Positions 43,465-53,800 of a stretch of DNA of 64,000 bases are shown here, piece after piece. The first letter of the stretch is position 1. Each line of letters begins with the position of its first letter. The stretch lies in contig NZ_JACBZR010000001.1 of assembly GCF_013408335.1 (NCBI RefSeq), positions 2,728,001 to 2,792,000 on the forward strand, read 5' to 3'. Under the pieces are notes generated by a model. The model saw nothing but the letters and a program-made list of their open reading frames with translations, was not told the origin of the DNA and did no database searches. Position numbers and translations under genes: made by a program. This stretch comes from Nocardioides panzhihuensis. GTDB taxonomy: Bacteria > Actinomycetota > Actinomycetes > Propionibacteriales > Nocardioidaceae.

Positions 43465-45054
43465 ATGACCACGAAGACGACCGAGGTCCAAGGCGTACGC
43501 CCCGGGTGGATCGACGACGTACGGCTCGCGTCCTGGACCCGCTGGGTGGCCTGCGTCGTCTCCGGAGGTGACGGCACGCTGACCGCGACCGCACCGTACG
43601 ACGCCCAGCCGACGCTCCCGGTCCCGTCCGTCACCCCCGCGGACGTCGCCGAGGCCGCGGCCACGGCGCGCGCGGCACAGCCCGACTGGGCCACGCTCGC
43701 CTTCTCGGACCGCGCCGAGGTCATGCTCCGCTTCCACGACCTGCTGGTCGAGCGTCAGGACGAGGTGATCGACCTGATCCAGTGGGAGATGGGCAAGGCC
43801 CGCTTCCACGCCTGGCAGGAGGTCCTGCAGGTCGGGACGATCGCGCGCCACTACGCCCGTCGCGGCCCGACCTACCTCGCCGACAAGCGGGTCCGCGGCG
43901 CGATCCCCGGCGTCACCTCCGTGAAGGAGGTGCGGGTGCCGAAGCAGGTCGTCGGGATCATCTCGCCGTGGAACTACCCGCTCTATCTCGGTGTCGGCGA
44001 CGTCGTCCCGGCCCTGCTCGCCGGTGCGGCCGTGATCAGCAAGGCCGACCCGCAGACGCCGCTGACGCTGCTGTGGGCGAGGGCGCTGATGGCCGAGGCG
44101 GGGCTGCCCGAGCACGTCTGGCAGGTCGTCACCGGTCCGGGTGCGGCGACCGGCGAGGCGGTCATCGACAACGTCGACTACATCGCCTTCACCGGCTCGA
44201 CGCCCACGGGGCGGATCGTGGCCCAGCGAGCCGCCGGCCGGCTGATCGGCGCCTCCCTCGAGCTCGGCGGGAAGAACCCGCTCATCGTCCGCCGCGATGC
44301 CGACCTCGGCCAAGCCGCTCGCGGCACGGCGATGGCGGCGTTCGCCAACACCGGCCAGATGTGCGTCCATATCGAGCGCGTGGTCGTGCACGAGGACGTC
44401 TACGACGCCTTCCGGCAGGCGCTGGTCGCCGAGACGGAGGGCCAGGTGGTCGGCCAGGTCTTCGACTACTCGGCCGACGTCGGGTCGCTGGCCTCGCAGG
44501 CCCAGCTCGACAAGGTCACCGCCCACGTCACCGACGCGGTCTCGAAGGGCGCGACCGTGCTCACCGGTGGCGAGCCGCTCCCCGAGGTGGGTCCGTACGC
44601 GTTCGCCCCGACGGTCCTGGAGGGCGTCACCGACGAGATGGACCTGTGCCTGGGCGAGACCTTCGGTCCGGTCGTCGCGCTCTACCGCGCCGACAGCGAC
44701 GAGGAGGCGGTCCGGATCGCCAACCAGGGCGAGGCCGGGCTCTCGGCGAGCGTGTTCAGCAAGAACGTACGCGAGGCCGACATGATCGCCCGTCGGATCC
44801 GCGCGGGCGCGGTGAACATCAACGACGGCGCCGCGCTGGCGGCGGGCAGCATCGAGGCTGGGATGGGCGGCATGGGATCGAGCGGGCTGGGCAGACGACA
44901 TGGCGCCGACGGGATCCGGAGGTTCACCGACGCCCAGACCCTCGCGGCGTCCAGGATGGGTCCGATCGGGCCGTTCACGGGCCAGACGGTCGAGAAGTTC
45001 GTGCAGCTCGGCAACGGTCAGCTCAAGGCGCTGCGGAAGCTGGGCGCCCGATGA
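43465..45054 (+). CDS. Aldehyde dehydrogenase (succinate-semialdehyde-like)
   Basis: A 529-residue NAD(P)-dependent dehydrogenase. The catalytic Cys300 is in FANTGQMCVHIERV and the general base Glu266 in LELGGKNP; the cofactor motif is FTGSTPTGRIV. It follows the P450 gene by 8 bases with GAGGAG at its start, and overlaps the ligase gene by 4. In the pathway it would oxidise an aldehyde to the acid that the ligase then activates. Confidence 0.94.
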   Translation: MTTKTTEVQGVRPGWIDDVRLASWTRWVACVVSGGDGTLTATAPYDAQPTLPVPSVTPADVAEAAATARAAQPDWATLAFSDRAEVMLRFHDLLVERQDEVIDLIQWEMGKARFHAWQEVLQVGTIARHYARRGPTYLADKRVRGAIPGVTSVKEVRVPKQVVGIISPWNYPLYLGVGDVVPALLAGAAVISKADPQTPLTLLWARALMAEAGLPEHVWQVVTGPGAATGEAVIDNVDYIAFTGSTPTGRIVAQRAAGRLIGASLELGGKNPLIVRRDADLGQAARGTAMAAFANTGQMCVHIERVVVHEDVYDAFRQALVAETEGQVVGQVFDYSADVGSLASQAQLDKVTAHVTDAVSKGATVLTGGEPLPEVGPYAFAPTVLEGVTDEMDLCLGETFGPVVALYRADSDEEAVRIANQGEAGLSASVFSKNVREADMIARRIRAGAVNINDGAALAAGSIEAGMGGMGSSGLGRRHGADGIRRFTDAQTLAASRMGPIGPFTGQTVEKFVQLGNGQLKALRKLGAR

Positions 45055-46655
45055 GCGCGGCGGCGGCCGGGGCGTCGACCGGTCCCGGCGAGCACAACCT
45101 GGCAGTCCTGACCGAGGAGTCCTACGCCCGGCACGGCGACCACCCGGCGGTCTTCTTCGAGGGCACCTGGCACTCCTCGACCGAGATCGCCGAACGGTCC
45201 GCGCGGGTCGCCGGCGGCCTGCGCGAGCTCGGGATCGAGCCGGGCGACCGGGTCGTGGTGCTCACCATGAACACCCCGGAGGTCTTCGTCAGCTACCGAG
45301 CCCTGTGGCGAGTCGGCGCGGTGGTGACGCCGGTGATCTTCCTGCAGACTCCGCCCGAGCTGCGCCACATCCTGGAGGACTCCGGGGCCAAGGCCGCGAT
45401 AGTCACACCCGAGCTGCTCCCCTTGGTCCAGGCGGCCGGGGAGGGCCTCGACCTCACCGTCATCGTCGCTGGAGGGGACCGTGTTGATCTCGACACGCCT
45501 CCGCCTAGCGGCTCCGGCGGCTCGACCAGCGGGGCGGGGCTGGTGGCGTACGAGAGCCTGGAGAGCGCCGACCCGATCGACATCGTCCCTCGCGGCGACG
45601 ACGACCTCGCGGCACTGCTCTACACCGGCGGCACCACCGGCCGGGCCAAGGGCGTGATGCTCAGCCACCGCGGGCTGTGGGAGTCCGGGCACGCGCTCCA
45701 CCGGGTCGGTGAGAGCCAGGGCACGACGCGTTGGCTGCTGCCGCTGCCGCTCTCCCATGCGTACGGCCTGATCGTGGTCATCAGCGGCATGCACTCCTCG
45801 CGGCCGCAGAGCTCGGTGCTGCAGCGGTGGTTCGACGCCAAGGGTTGGCTCGAGCTCGCCCAGGAGCACCAGGTGGAGTCGAGCACGGTGGTGCCCTCGA
45901 TGCTGCAGATGCTGCTCGACCAGCCCTACCAGGACTATGACCTGAGCTCGCTGCGCTCCTTCGGCAGCGGTGGCGCGCCGCTGCTGCCGGCGCTGCGGGC
46001 GAAGGCCGAGGAGGGCTTCGGGGTGACCATCCTGGAGGGCTACGGCTGCACCGAGTCGAGCGCGGTCATCGCCGCCTCGACGGTCGAGGAGTCTCGGCCC
46101 GGCAGCGTCGGCAAGCCGCTCGCCCACGCCGAGGTCATCATCGCCGGCCTCGACGGTGAGCCCGTCCCGACCGGCGAGGAGGGCGAGATCTGGGTGCGTG
46201 GCCCCGGCGTCATGCAGGGCTACTGGAAAGACCCCGCGCAGACCGCGGCCACCGTCGTCGACGGCTGGCTGCACACCGGCGACATCGGCCACTTCGACGC
46301 CGACGGCTACCTCTACGTCGACGACCGGATCAAGGACCTGATCATCCGCGGCGGGTTCAACGTCTTCCCGCGCGACGTGGAGGACGCCCTCCTCGCCCAC
46401 GAGGCCGTCACCGCGGCCGCGGTCGTCGGACGGCCCGACGAGCAGCGCGGCGAGGAGGTGGTCGCGGCCGTCGCCCTCCATCCGGGCGCGCGGGCCACCC
46501 CCGAGGAGCTCATCGCCTTCGCCAAGACGCGGCTCGCGCCGCACAAGTACCCGCGCGAGGTGCTGATCCTCGATGCCGTCCCCGTCACCAGCGTCGGCAA
46601 GACCGACAGAAAAGCCGTACGCAGCCTGATCCGCACCACCGAGGGAGAGTCATGA
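45051..46655 (+). CDS. AMP-forming acyl-CoA ligase with an in-frame repeat insertion
   Basis: A 534-residue ANL-superfamily enzyme activating a carboxylic acid to its CoA ester. Motifs: YTGGTTGRAKG (191-201), YGCTES, and WLHTGDIGHFDADGYLYVDD; the acyl-CoA lysine is in TSVGKTDRKAV. Residues about 144-161 (VDLDTPPPSGSGGSTSG) are encoded by repeat B and form a low-complexity loop between N-terminal strands. Frame is kept, so function is probably retained. It overlaps both neighbours by 4 bases. Confidence 0.92.
   Translation: MSAAAAGASTGPGEHNLAVLTEESYARHGDHPAVFFEGTWHSSTEIAERSARVAGGLRELGIEPGDRVVVLTMNTPEVFVSYRALWRVGAVVTPVIFLQTPPELRHILEDSGAKAAIVTPELLPLVQAAGEGLDLTVIVAGGDRVDLDTPPPSGSGGSTSGAGLVAYESLESADPIDIVPRGDDDLAALLYTGGTTGRAKGVMLSHRGLWESGHALHRVGESQGTTRWLLPLPLSHAYGLIVVISGMHSSRPQSSVLQRWFDAKGWLELAQEHQVESSTVVPSMLQMLLDQPYQDYDLSSLRSFGSGGAPLLPALRAKAEEGFGVTILEGYGCTESSAVIAASTVEESRPGSVGKPLAHAEVIIAGLDGEPVPTGEEGEIWVRGPGVMQGYWKDPAQTAATVVDGWLHTGDIGHFDADGYLYVDDRIKDLIIRGGFNVFPRDVEDALLAHEAVTAAAVVGRPDEQRGEEVVAAVALHPGARATPEELIAFAKTRLAPHKYPREVLILDAVPVTSVGKTDRKAVRSLIRTTEGES
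45481..45532. repeat. Repeat B, copy inside the acyl-CoA ligase gene
   Basis: 52 bases beginning GTGTTGATCTCGACACGCC, 51/52 identical to the intergenic copy at 40370-40421. It reads through in frame and encodes a Pro/Ser/Gly-rich loop, evidence that this element can sit in coding sequence without breaking it. Confidence 0.85.
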
Positions 46656-47482
46656 CCCGCCAGATCAAGGGAACCGCCGTCATCGTCACCGGAGGCGCCC
46701 GTGGCATCGGTCGCGCCACCGTCGAACGGCTGGCTCGTGCCGGGGCCAAGGTGGCCGTGGGCGACCTGGACCCGGACCTGCTCGACGAGGTGGTCGCCGA
46801 GTTCGGTCCACGTGTGATGGCCGCGCATCTCGACGTCACCGACCCCAGCTCCTGGCGGGTCTTCCTCGACTCGGTCGCGGACCTGGGACCGTGGGACGTG
46901 CTGGTCAACAACGCCGGGATCATGCCGCTCGGGTCGGTTCTGAAGGAGGACGACGCGCTCACCCGGGCGATCTTCGAGGTCAACGTGCACGGCCCGATCA
47001 ACGGGATCAAGGCGGTCGCGCCGGCGATGGTCGATCGGGGCAAGGGCCACATCGTCAACGTCGCCTCGGCCGTCGGGCGGGTGCCGGTCCCGGACGCCGC
47101 CACCTACTCGGCCTCGAAGTTCGCCGTGGTCGGCTTCTCCGAGGCGCTGCGGATGGAGCTGGCGCCGTCCGGGATCGACGTGTCGCTCATCCTCCCGGCG
47201 GTGGTCCAGACCGAGCTCGCCGACGGCGTGCCGGCAGCGAAGGGCATGAAGCCGGTCACCGCCGAGGACGTGGCCGCCACGATCGAGGCGGTCATCCGGG
47301 AACCGCGTCCCGAGGTCTGGGTGCCGAACTGGGCCCAGGCCCTGACCAAGATCACCCAGGCCATGCCGCGAAAGGTCCAGGACTTCGTCGACCGGGCCAC
47401 CAACGCCTCGCAGCTGCTCGCCGGCGTCGACCCGGCGGAGCGGGCGGCCTATGAGGAGCGGGTGCGGCGCAACGTACGTTAG
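46652..47482 (+). CDS. Short-chain dehydrogenase/reductase
   Basis: A 276-residue classical SDR. Cofactor motif TGGARGIG at 13-20, structural NNAG in DVLVNNAGIMP, and the catalytic Tyr152 and Lys156 in YSASK with Ser in NVASAVGRV. It is last in the P450-led operon and overlaps the ligase gene by 4 bases (ATGA). It likely oxidises an alcohol made by the P450, or reduces a keto intermediate. Confidence 0.93.
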   Translation: MTRQIKGTAVIVTGGARGIGRATVERLARAGAKVAVGDLDPDLLDEVVAEFGPRVMAAHLDVTDPSSWRVFLDSVADLGPWDVLVNNAGIMPLGSVLKEDDALTRAIFEVNVHGPINGIKAVAPAMVDRGKGHIVNVASAVGRVPVPDAATYSASKFAVVGFSEALRMELAPSGIDVSLILPAVVQTELADGVPAAKGMKPVTAEDVAATIEAVIREPRPEVWVPNWAQALTKITQAMPRKVQDFVDRATNASQLLAGVDPAERAAYEERVRRNVR

Positions 47483-47564
47483 GGCCCGCTGAGGGGATTG
47501 GCCCAGGAGACGAGGGGCCGATTGGCCGGGCGCGAAGGGCTCTGCCCTCACTAGCGTCACGGTC

Positions 47565-48875
47565 GTGAACAACGACGGGCTCTCCGTGCCCCAGGGCGCG
47601 GCTCTCACCCTCGGCGCCGTGCTCGGCACCGGCGTCATCTCCTTGCCGGCTCTGGCGGCGCAGGAGGCCGGACCGGCCTCGCTGGTCGCCTGGCTGGCGC
47701 TCATCCTGCTCTCGGTGCCACTGGCGGCGACCTTCGCCGCGCTCGGCGCGCGGCATCCGGACGGCGGCGGGGTGGCGACGTACGCACGGCTCGCCTTCAA
47801 CTCGCACGTGGCGACGATGGTGGGCTGGGCGTTCTACCTGACGATCGGCGTGGGGGCGCCGGTCGCGGCGGGCTTCGGTGGGGCGTACGTCGCCGACGCC
47901 TTCGGCGGTGGTCAGGGCATGTCGCTGATGGCGACGGCGGCGATCATCGTCCTGGTCACCGCGATGAACTGGTTCGGGATCAAGGTGTCCGGGAGCGTTC
48001 AGCTGGCGATCGCCGGGGCGATCGCGGTGCTGCTCGCGGTCGCGGTCGTGGTGGCGCTGCCGCATGCCGACCTGGGTCGGCTGACGCCGTTCGCGCCGCA
48101 CGGCTGGGGCTCGGTGGGCACCGCCGCGGCGATGCTGGTGTGGGCCTTCGCGGGGTGGGAGATCCTGTCCTCGCTCTCGGCCGACTACCGGGACCCGGCG
48201 CGCGACATCCGCCGGGCGACGTTCCTGGCGCTCGGGGTCGTGACGGTGCTCTACCTCGGCATCGCGTTCGCGACCGTCGCAGCGCTCGGGTCCACCTCTG
48301 GAGCCGCGCCGTTGGCGGACCTGCTCGTCCTGGGCTTCGGGGAGCCGGCCCGGCCTGTGACCGCGGTCGTCGCGGTGCTGCTGACCATCGGCGCGATCAA
48401 CGCCTACTTCGCCGGTGGCTCGCGGCTCGGGGCGTCGCTGGCGCGTGAGGGCGGGCTGCCGCAGGTCCTCGCCGACCCCGCTTCCTCGATCCCCCGGCGC
48501 TCGCTGCTCGCGATCAGCGCCGTCGCGCTGGGGACGGTCGTGGTGATCTGGGCTGCCGGCACCTCGACCGACGCGGCCCTGCTGATGGCTTCGGGGACGT
48601 TCTCGCTGCTCTACGTGGTCGGGGCCGCGGCCGCGCTGCGGCTGCTGCCGCGGGGGACGTGGTCGTGGTGGGCCGCGGTCTGCTCGCTGGTCGCGGCACT
48701 GGTCCTGCTGGGTCTCACCGGCGCCCATCTGCTCGGGCCGGTCCTCTTCGCCGGTGCCGGTCTGGCCTGGTCGCTGGCGCGCTCGGGACGGGGCCGGTCA
48801 CGACCAGCCGGCGAGGTCGGCCAGGAGCTCCAGCCCGCGCAGGAGGCTGTCTGTCCGGACGGCTCCGTAGCCTAG
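47565..48875 (+). CDS. APC family amino acid permease
   Basis: A 436-residue membrane transporter with about 12 helices and the APC start LTLGAVLGTGVISLPALAAQ (helix 1 glycine motif). Helix 6 reads MLVWAFAGWEILSSLSADY. The substrate is unknown; an amino acid or amine is likely. Start is GTG 47565. The final 78 bases overlap the convergent MocR gene, and the C-terminal tail there is hydrophilic and dispensable-looking. Confidence 0.88.
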   Translation: MNNDGLSVPQGAALTLGAVLGTGVISLPALAAQEAGPASLVAWLALILLSVPLAATFAALGARHPDGGGVATYARLAFNSHVATMVGWAFYLTIGVGAPVAAGFGGAYVADAFGGGQGMSLMATAAIIVLVTAMNWFGIKVSGSVQLAIAGAIAVLLAVAVVVALPHADLGRLTPFAPHGWGSVGTAAAMLVWAFAGWEILSSLSADYRDPARDIRRATFLALGVVTVLYLGIAFATVAALGSTSGAAPLADLLVLGFGEPARPVTAVVAVLLTIGAINAYFAGGSRLGASLAREGGLPQVLADPASSIPRRSLLAISAVALGTVVVIWAAGTSTDAALLMASGTFSLLYVVGAAAALRLLPRGTWSWWAAVCSLVAALVLLGLTGAHLLGPVLFAGAGLAWSLARSGRGRSRPAGEVGQELQPAQEAVCPDGSVA

Positions 48876-50189
48876 GAAGAGCCCGTCGCGCCCAGGCAGC
48901 AGGCGGTGGGCGGCGATCGTGTCCAGTGCGAGTCCCTCGGCCGCGGCACGGTCGGCCAGGTCGGCGGGGAGCTCCGCGTAGGCGGACAGGTGCAACCCGG
49001 CAGCAGACGGGAGCACCTCGACCGGCCAGGTGGCGAGGCTCTCGAGGAGGAGCGAGCGGCGCTCGGCGTACGTCTTGGACGCTTTCTGTACGTGCCGGGC
49101 GAGCAGGCCCTCCTCCAGGAAGCGGGCCAGGGCGGCCTGGGGCTGCACGGGACCGAAGCCGTCGATGAGCTGCTTGGCGGCCAGGAGGCTGTCGACCAGG
49201 GAGCCCGGTGCGACCAGGTAGCCGGTGCGCAGGCTGGGGAGGAGCGACTTGGAGAAGGTGCCGACGTAGATCACCCGGCCCTGGTCGTCGAGGGCATGCA
49301 GCGGTTCGAGAGGCCGCCCGGTGAACCGGAACTCGCTGTCGTAGTCGTCCTCGACGATCCCTGCCCCGTGGGTCTCCGCGAAGGCGAGCAGGGCGCGGCG
49401 GCGGGCGAGGGAGAGGCGCACCCCGAGCGGGAACTGGTGGCTCGGGGTCGTATAGACGAGCCGGGTCTGCTCCGGGAGCTGCTCGACGACCAGCCCGTCC
49501 TCGTCGACCGGCACCGGCACCACCCGGGCACCGTGAGAGGCGAAGAGGTCACGTGCGGACGGGTAGCCCGGGTCCTCGACCGCCACGATGTCGCCCGGCT
49601 CGAGCAGCACCCGGGCGATGAGATCCAACGCCTGCTGGGTCCCGTTGGTGACCACGATCTGCTCCGGGTCGGCTCCTACGCCGCGGTGGTAGGCGACCGA
49701 GTGCGCCAAGGCCGCTCGCAGTCTGGGCAGGCCGGCGGGTGAGGAGTAGGACCCGGGGTTGTGCCCCCGCAGCCGCGACTCCGCCGCCAGGACCCGCCGC
49801 CAGGTCTCGAACGGGAAGAGCTCCGCGTCAGGGATCCCCACCCGCAGGTCGTACGCCGGGACCGCCGCCTCGGCGCTCGTCGACCGTGGGGCCCAGCGCC
49901 AGCTCGGGCGCGGCTTCAAGGAGCCCGGGGTCTGGTCCCTGCGCTGCCGCGTGGTCTCGACGACGTACGTCCCCGCGCCGACGCGCGACTCCAGGAAGCC
50001 CTCGGCGACGAGCCGCTCGTAGACCGTGGCGACCGTGTTCCGCGAGATGCCGAGGTCGCGGGCGAGCGCGCGGCTCGCGGGGAGCCGGTCGCCCGCCTTC
50101 AGTCTGCCGTCGGCCAGGGCCTCGCGCAGCGCGTGGTAGAGCGACACGGATCTTTCAGCGCGGTCGGTCAGGTCAAGCGCGAGGTCCAC
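48798..50189 (-). CDS. MocR/PdxR-type transcriptional regulator (GntR-HTH plus aminotransferase fold)
   Basis: A 463-residue regulator. Residues about 10-80 are a GntR winged helix (RLPASRALARDLGISRNTVATVY). The rest is a fold-type I aminotransferase domain with PLP lysine Lys314 in YVGTFSKSLLPSLRTGY and aspartate in GIVEDDYDSEFRF. Such proteins control PLP synthesis, GABA use or amino-acid transport; the convergent permease is a possible but unproven target. GTG start at 50189. Confidence 0.92.
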   Translation of the reverse strand: MDLALDLTDRAERSVSLYHALREALADGRLKAGDRLPASRALARDLGISRNTVATVYERLVAEGFLESRVGAGTYVVETTRQRRDQTPGSLKPRPSWRWAPRSTSAEAAVPAYDLRVGIPDAELFPFETWRRVLAAESRLRGHNPGSYSSPAGLPRLRAALAHSVAYHRGVGADPEQIVVTNGTQQALDLIARVLLEPGDIVAVEDPGYPSARDLFASHGARVVPVPVDEDGLVVEQLPEQTRLVYTTPSHQFPLGVRLSLARRRALLAFAETHGAGIVEDDYDSEFRFTGRPLEPLHALDDQGRVIYVGTFSKSLLPSLRTGYLVAPGSLVDSLLAAKQLIDGFGPVQPQAALARFLEEGLLARHVQKASKTYAERRSLLLESLATWPVEVLPSAAGLHLSAYAELPADLADRAAAEGLALDTIAAHRLLPGRDGLFLGYGAVRTDSLLRGLELLADLAGWS

Positions 50190-50231
50190 AGCGCGATTGC
50201 ACCACAGCTGGGCGCCGAGCGTCCGATGGTT

Positions 50232-50828
50232 TCAGGACAGCAAGCGCCCGTCTGGGTTGGTCGGCAGCCCGAGGCGCGCGATGATCTCCTCGGCGGTCTC
50301 GGCCGCGGACAGGTGGGTGTTGTCGACCACGGTGTGCGGGAAGCGCAGCGGGAACGGCGTCTCAGAGCTGGTCGAGAGCACATGGCGCTCGTTCCAGTCC
50401 ACCACGTTGGCCCGCGCCCACTCGGTGTCGCGCTTGGACGGCTTCGCGGCCAGCCGCTCCGGGGTGCCCTCGCGGCTCAGGCGCGTCGACAGATCGGCGT
50501 ACAGCTCGACGCAGTCGACCTTCCCTCCCGCCTCGACCACGGGGCCGGCCAGGCTCTCGACCGTCTGCGCGTCCTCCGGGAGCTCAAGCGCCCATACGTA
50601 GGTGAAGATCAGGCCGGGGATGTCGGAGGCCACCGCCTCCTCGATCACCCGCCGGCGGAACTCCGTCTTGAGCACCCCGAACGACGGCATCTCCCAGTCG
50701 AAGACCTCCAGCAGCGGCTCGATCGTGGCGTGGTTGGAGAAGAGGCGGTACGGCGTGCGTGCCGCGAGCTCCCGGCCCACGCTCATCTTGCCGACCGCCG
50801 GTGGACCGAAGAGATTGACGAGGTGCAT
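50232..50828 (-). CDS. Small P-loop ATPase/kinase of unknown substrate
   Basis: A 198-residue protein starting MHLVNLFGPPAVGKMSVGRE, a P-loop at the very N-terminus. The size and the LID-like segment TRLSREGTPERLAAKPSKR resemble shikimate/gluconate-kinase-like or zeta-type phosphotransferases. No antitoxin partner is adjacent, so a toxin role is unsupported. ATG 50828 is chosen because the P-loop follows at once. Divergent from lhr. Confidence 0.8.
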   Translation of the reverse strand: MHLVNLFGPPAVGKMSVGRELAARTPYRLFSNHATIEPLLEVFDWEMPSFGVLKTEFRRRVIEEAVASDIPGLIFTYVWALELPEDAQTVESLAGPVVEAGGKVDCVELYADLSTRLSREGTPERLAAKPSKRDTEWARANVVDWNERHVLSTSSETPFPLRFPHTVVDNTHLSAAETAEEIIARLGLPTNPDGRLLS

Positions 50829-50879
50829 GGGGGTCAGTGTGACCGCTGAGTGTCGGTGGTCGCGACTAGGTTTGTCTCC

Positions 50880-53800
50880 ATGAGCGACACGTCCCAGGCG
50901 TTGGCGCGGTTCAGCGACCCGACACGTACGTGGTTCGCCGCTGCCTTCGCGGCGCCGACAGCGGCTCAGGCCGGGGCCTGGGAGGCGATCGGGGCGGGGC
51001 GCAACGCGCTGGTGGTCGCGCCGACCGGGTCGGGGAAGACGCTGAGCGCCTTCCTGTGGTCGATCGACAAGCTGCTGACCGAGCCGCCCCCGACCCAGAA
51101 GCAGCGCTGCCGGGTGCTCTACATCTCCCCGCTCAAGGCGCTCGGTGTGGACGTCGAGCGCAACCTGCGCAGCCCCCTGGTGGGGATCCGGCAGACCGCC
51201 GAACGGCTGGGCGTCGAGGCGCCCGAGGTCCGCGTCGGGGTGCGGTCCGGCGACACGACCGCGGCCGATCGGCGCAAGTTGACCACCACTCCCCCGGACA
51301 TCCTGATCACGACGCCCGAGTCGCTGTTCCTGATGCTGACCAGCCAGGCCCGCGAGACCCTGCGCGGCGTCGAGACGGTCATCGTCGACGAGGTCCACGC
51401 GGTGGCGGCGACCAAGCGGGGCACCCATCTGGCGCTGACCCTGGAGCGTCTGGACGCGCTCTTGGAGAAGCCGGCGCAGCGGATCGGGCTCTCGGCGACC
51501 GTCCGGCCGCTGGAAGAGGTCGCGCGCTACCTCGGCGGCAGCCAGCCCGTCGAGATCGTCGCGCCACCGGCGGAGAAGCGGTGGGACCTGAGCGTCGTGG
51601 TGCCGGTCGAGGACATGACCGCGCCGAGCCCCTACGGCGAGGACGAGGACGACGACCCACAGCGGGCCTCCTCGATCTGGCCCCACGTCGAGGAGCACGT
51701 CGCCGACCTGGTCACCGCCCATCGCTCGACCATCGTCTTCGCCAACTCGCGCCGGATCGCGGAGCGACTGACCGCGCGGCTCAACGAGATCGCCTCCGAC
51801 CGGGTCTTCCAGACCGGGCCGCCACCGGCCCAGGTCATGGCGCAGTCGGGGCAGTCGCACGGCGCGGCCCCGGTGATCGCCAAGGCCCATCACGGGAGCG
51901 TGTCGAAGGAGCAGCGCGCGCTGATCGAGGACGACCTCAAGTCGGGCCGTCTCCCAGCGGTGGTCGCCACCTCCAGCCTCGAGCTCGGCATCGACATGGG
52001 CGCGGTCGACCTCGTCGTCCAGATCGAGTCACCGCCGAGCGTCGCCTCCGCTCTCCAGCGGGTCGGGCGCGCCGGCCATCAGGTCGGGGAGGTCTCTCGC
52101 GGCGTACTCTTCCCGAAGCACCGCGGCGACCTGGCCCAGACGGCGGTCAGCGTGCAGCGGATGCGGCAGGGCCTGATCGAGTCGATGAGGCTGCCCGCCA
52201 ACCCGCTCGACGTGCTCGCCCAGCAGATCGTCGCCGCGACGGCGCTGGAAACCTGGGACGTCGACGAGCTGTTCACGCTGGCCAGGAAGACGGCGTCGTA
52301 CGCGACCCTCCCCCGCTCCGCCTACGACGCCACCCTCGACCTGCTGGCCGGGCGCTACCCGAGCGAGGAGTTCGCCGAGCTGCGGCCGCGGATCGTGTGG
52401 GACCGGGTCGCGGGGACCGTGACCGGGCGTCCGGGCGCTCAGCGACTCGCGGTGACGAGCGGCGGCACCATCCCCGACCGCGGTCTCTTCGGCGTCTTTC
52501 TGGTCGGCGAGGGCACGGGGAGGCGCGTCGGCGAGCTCGACGAGGAGATGGTCTACGAGTCGCGGGTCGGCGATGTTTTCGCCCTCGGCGCGACGAGCTG
52601 GCGGATCCAGGACATCACCCACGACCGGGTGCTGGTGACCCCGGCCCCCGGGATCCCGGGGCGGCTGCCGTTCTGGAAGGGCGACTCGCTCGGCCGGCCG
52701 GCCGAGCTCGGCGAGGCGGTCGGCGCCTACACCCGCGAGCTGGCCGCCCTGCCCGCGAAGAAGGCGGAGGCGCGGGCGCAGGAGGACGGCCTGGACGCCT
52801 ACGCGGCCGCCAACCTCGTCACCTACCTGCACGAACAGGTCGAGGCCACCAACGTCATCCCCTCCGACAGCAACATCGTGGTCGAGCGGTTCCGAGACGA
52901 GCTCGGCGACTGGCGGCTCCTGGTCCACTCCCCCTACGGCCGCCCGGTGCACGCACCGTGGGCGCTGGCGATCAACGCCCGGATCCGGGAGCGCTACGGC
53001 GTCGACGGGCAGGCGATCGACAGCGACGACGGCATCGTGATCCGCCTCCCCGACACCGACGCCGAGGCCCCGACCGGCGAGATCATCGTCTTCGAGCCCG
53101 ACGAGATCGAGGACCTGGTCACCACCGAGGTCGGCGGGTCGGCACTGTTCGCCAGCCGGTTCCGGGAGTGCGCTGCCCGGGCGCTGCTCCTCCCCCGCCG
53201 CGACCCCGGCCGCCGCTCGCCGTTGTGGCAGCAGCGACAGCGCTCGGCCGCCCTGCTGGAGGTCGCCTCGCAGTATCCGAGCTTCCCGATCATCCTCGAG
53301 GCCGTTCGGGAGTGCCTCCGCGACGTCTACGACCTGCCCTCCCTCGTCGGCATCCTCAAGCGCATCGACCGCCGCGAGATCTCCATCGTCGACGTCGCCA
53401 CCCCGACCCCGTCGCCGTACGCGCAGTCGCTCCTCTTCGGCTACGTCGCCCAGTTCCTCTACGAAGGCGACTCGCCCCTGGCCGAGCGCCGCGCCGCCGC
53501 GCTCACCCTGGACCAAGGCCTCCTCGCCGAGCTGTTGGGCCGAGCAGAGCTCCGCGAGCTCCTAGATCCCGAGGTCTTGGCCGAGGTCGAGGCCGAGCTC
53601 CAGCGCCTCGCGCCCACCCGGAAGGCCCGCGGTGCCGAAGGCATCACCGACCTCGTCCGCACCATCGGCCCCCTGACCCTGACCGAGATCACCGCCCGAA
53701 CCGCCCCTGCCGAGACGTCAGGCGCGTCGGCCGAGACGTCACTCGCGTCGGCCGAGACGTCACCGACTGACGTCTCGACCGACCGGAGTGACGTCTCGAC

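Noticed and set aside
50232..50828. Zeta-toxin of a toxin-antitoxin system
   Set aside because: There is a P-loop kinase fold but no adjacent antitoxin gene and no conserved zeta motifs.
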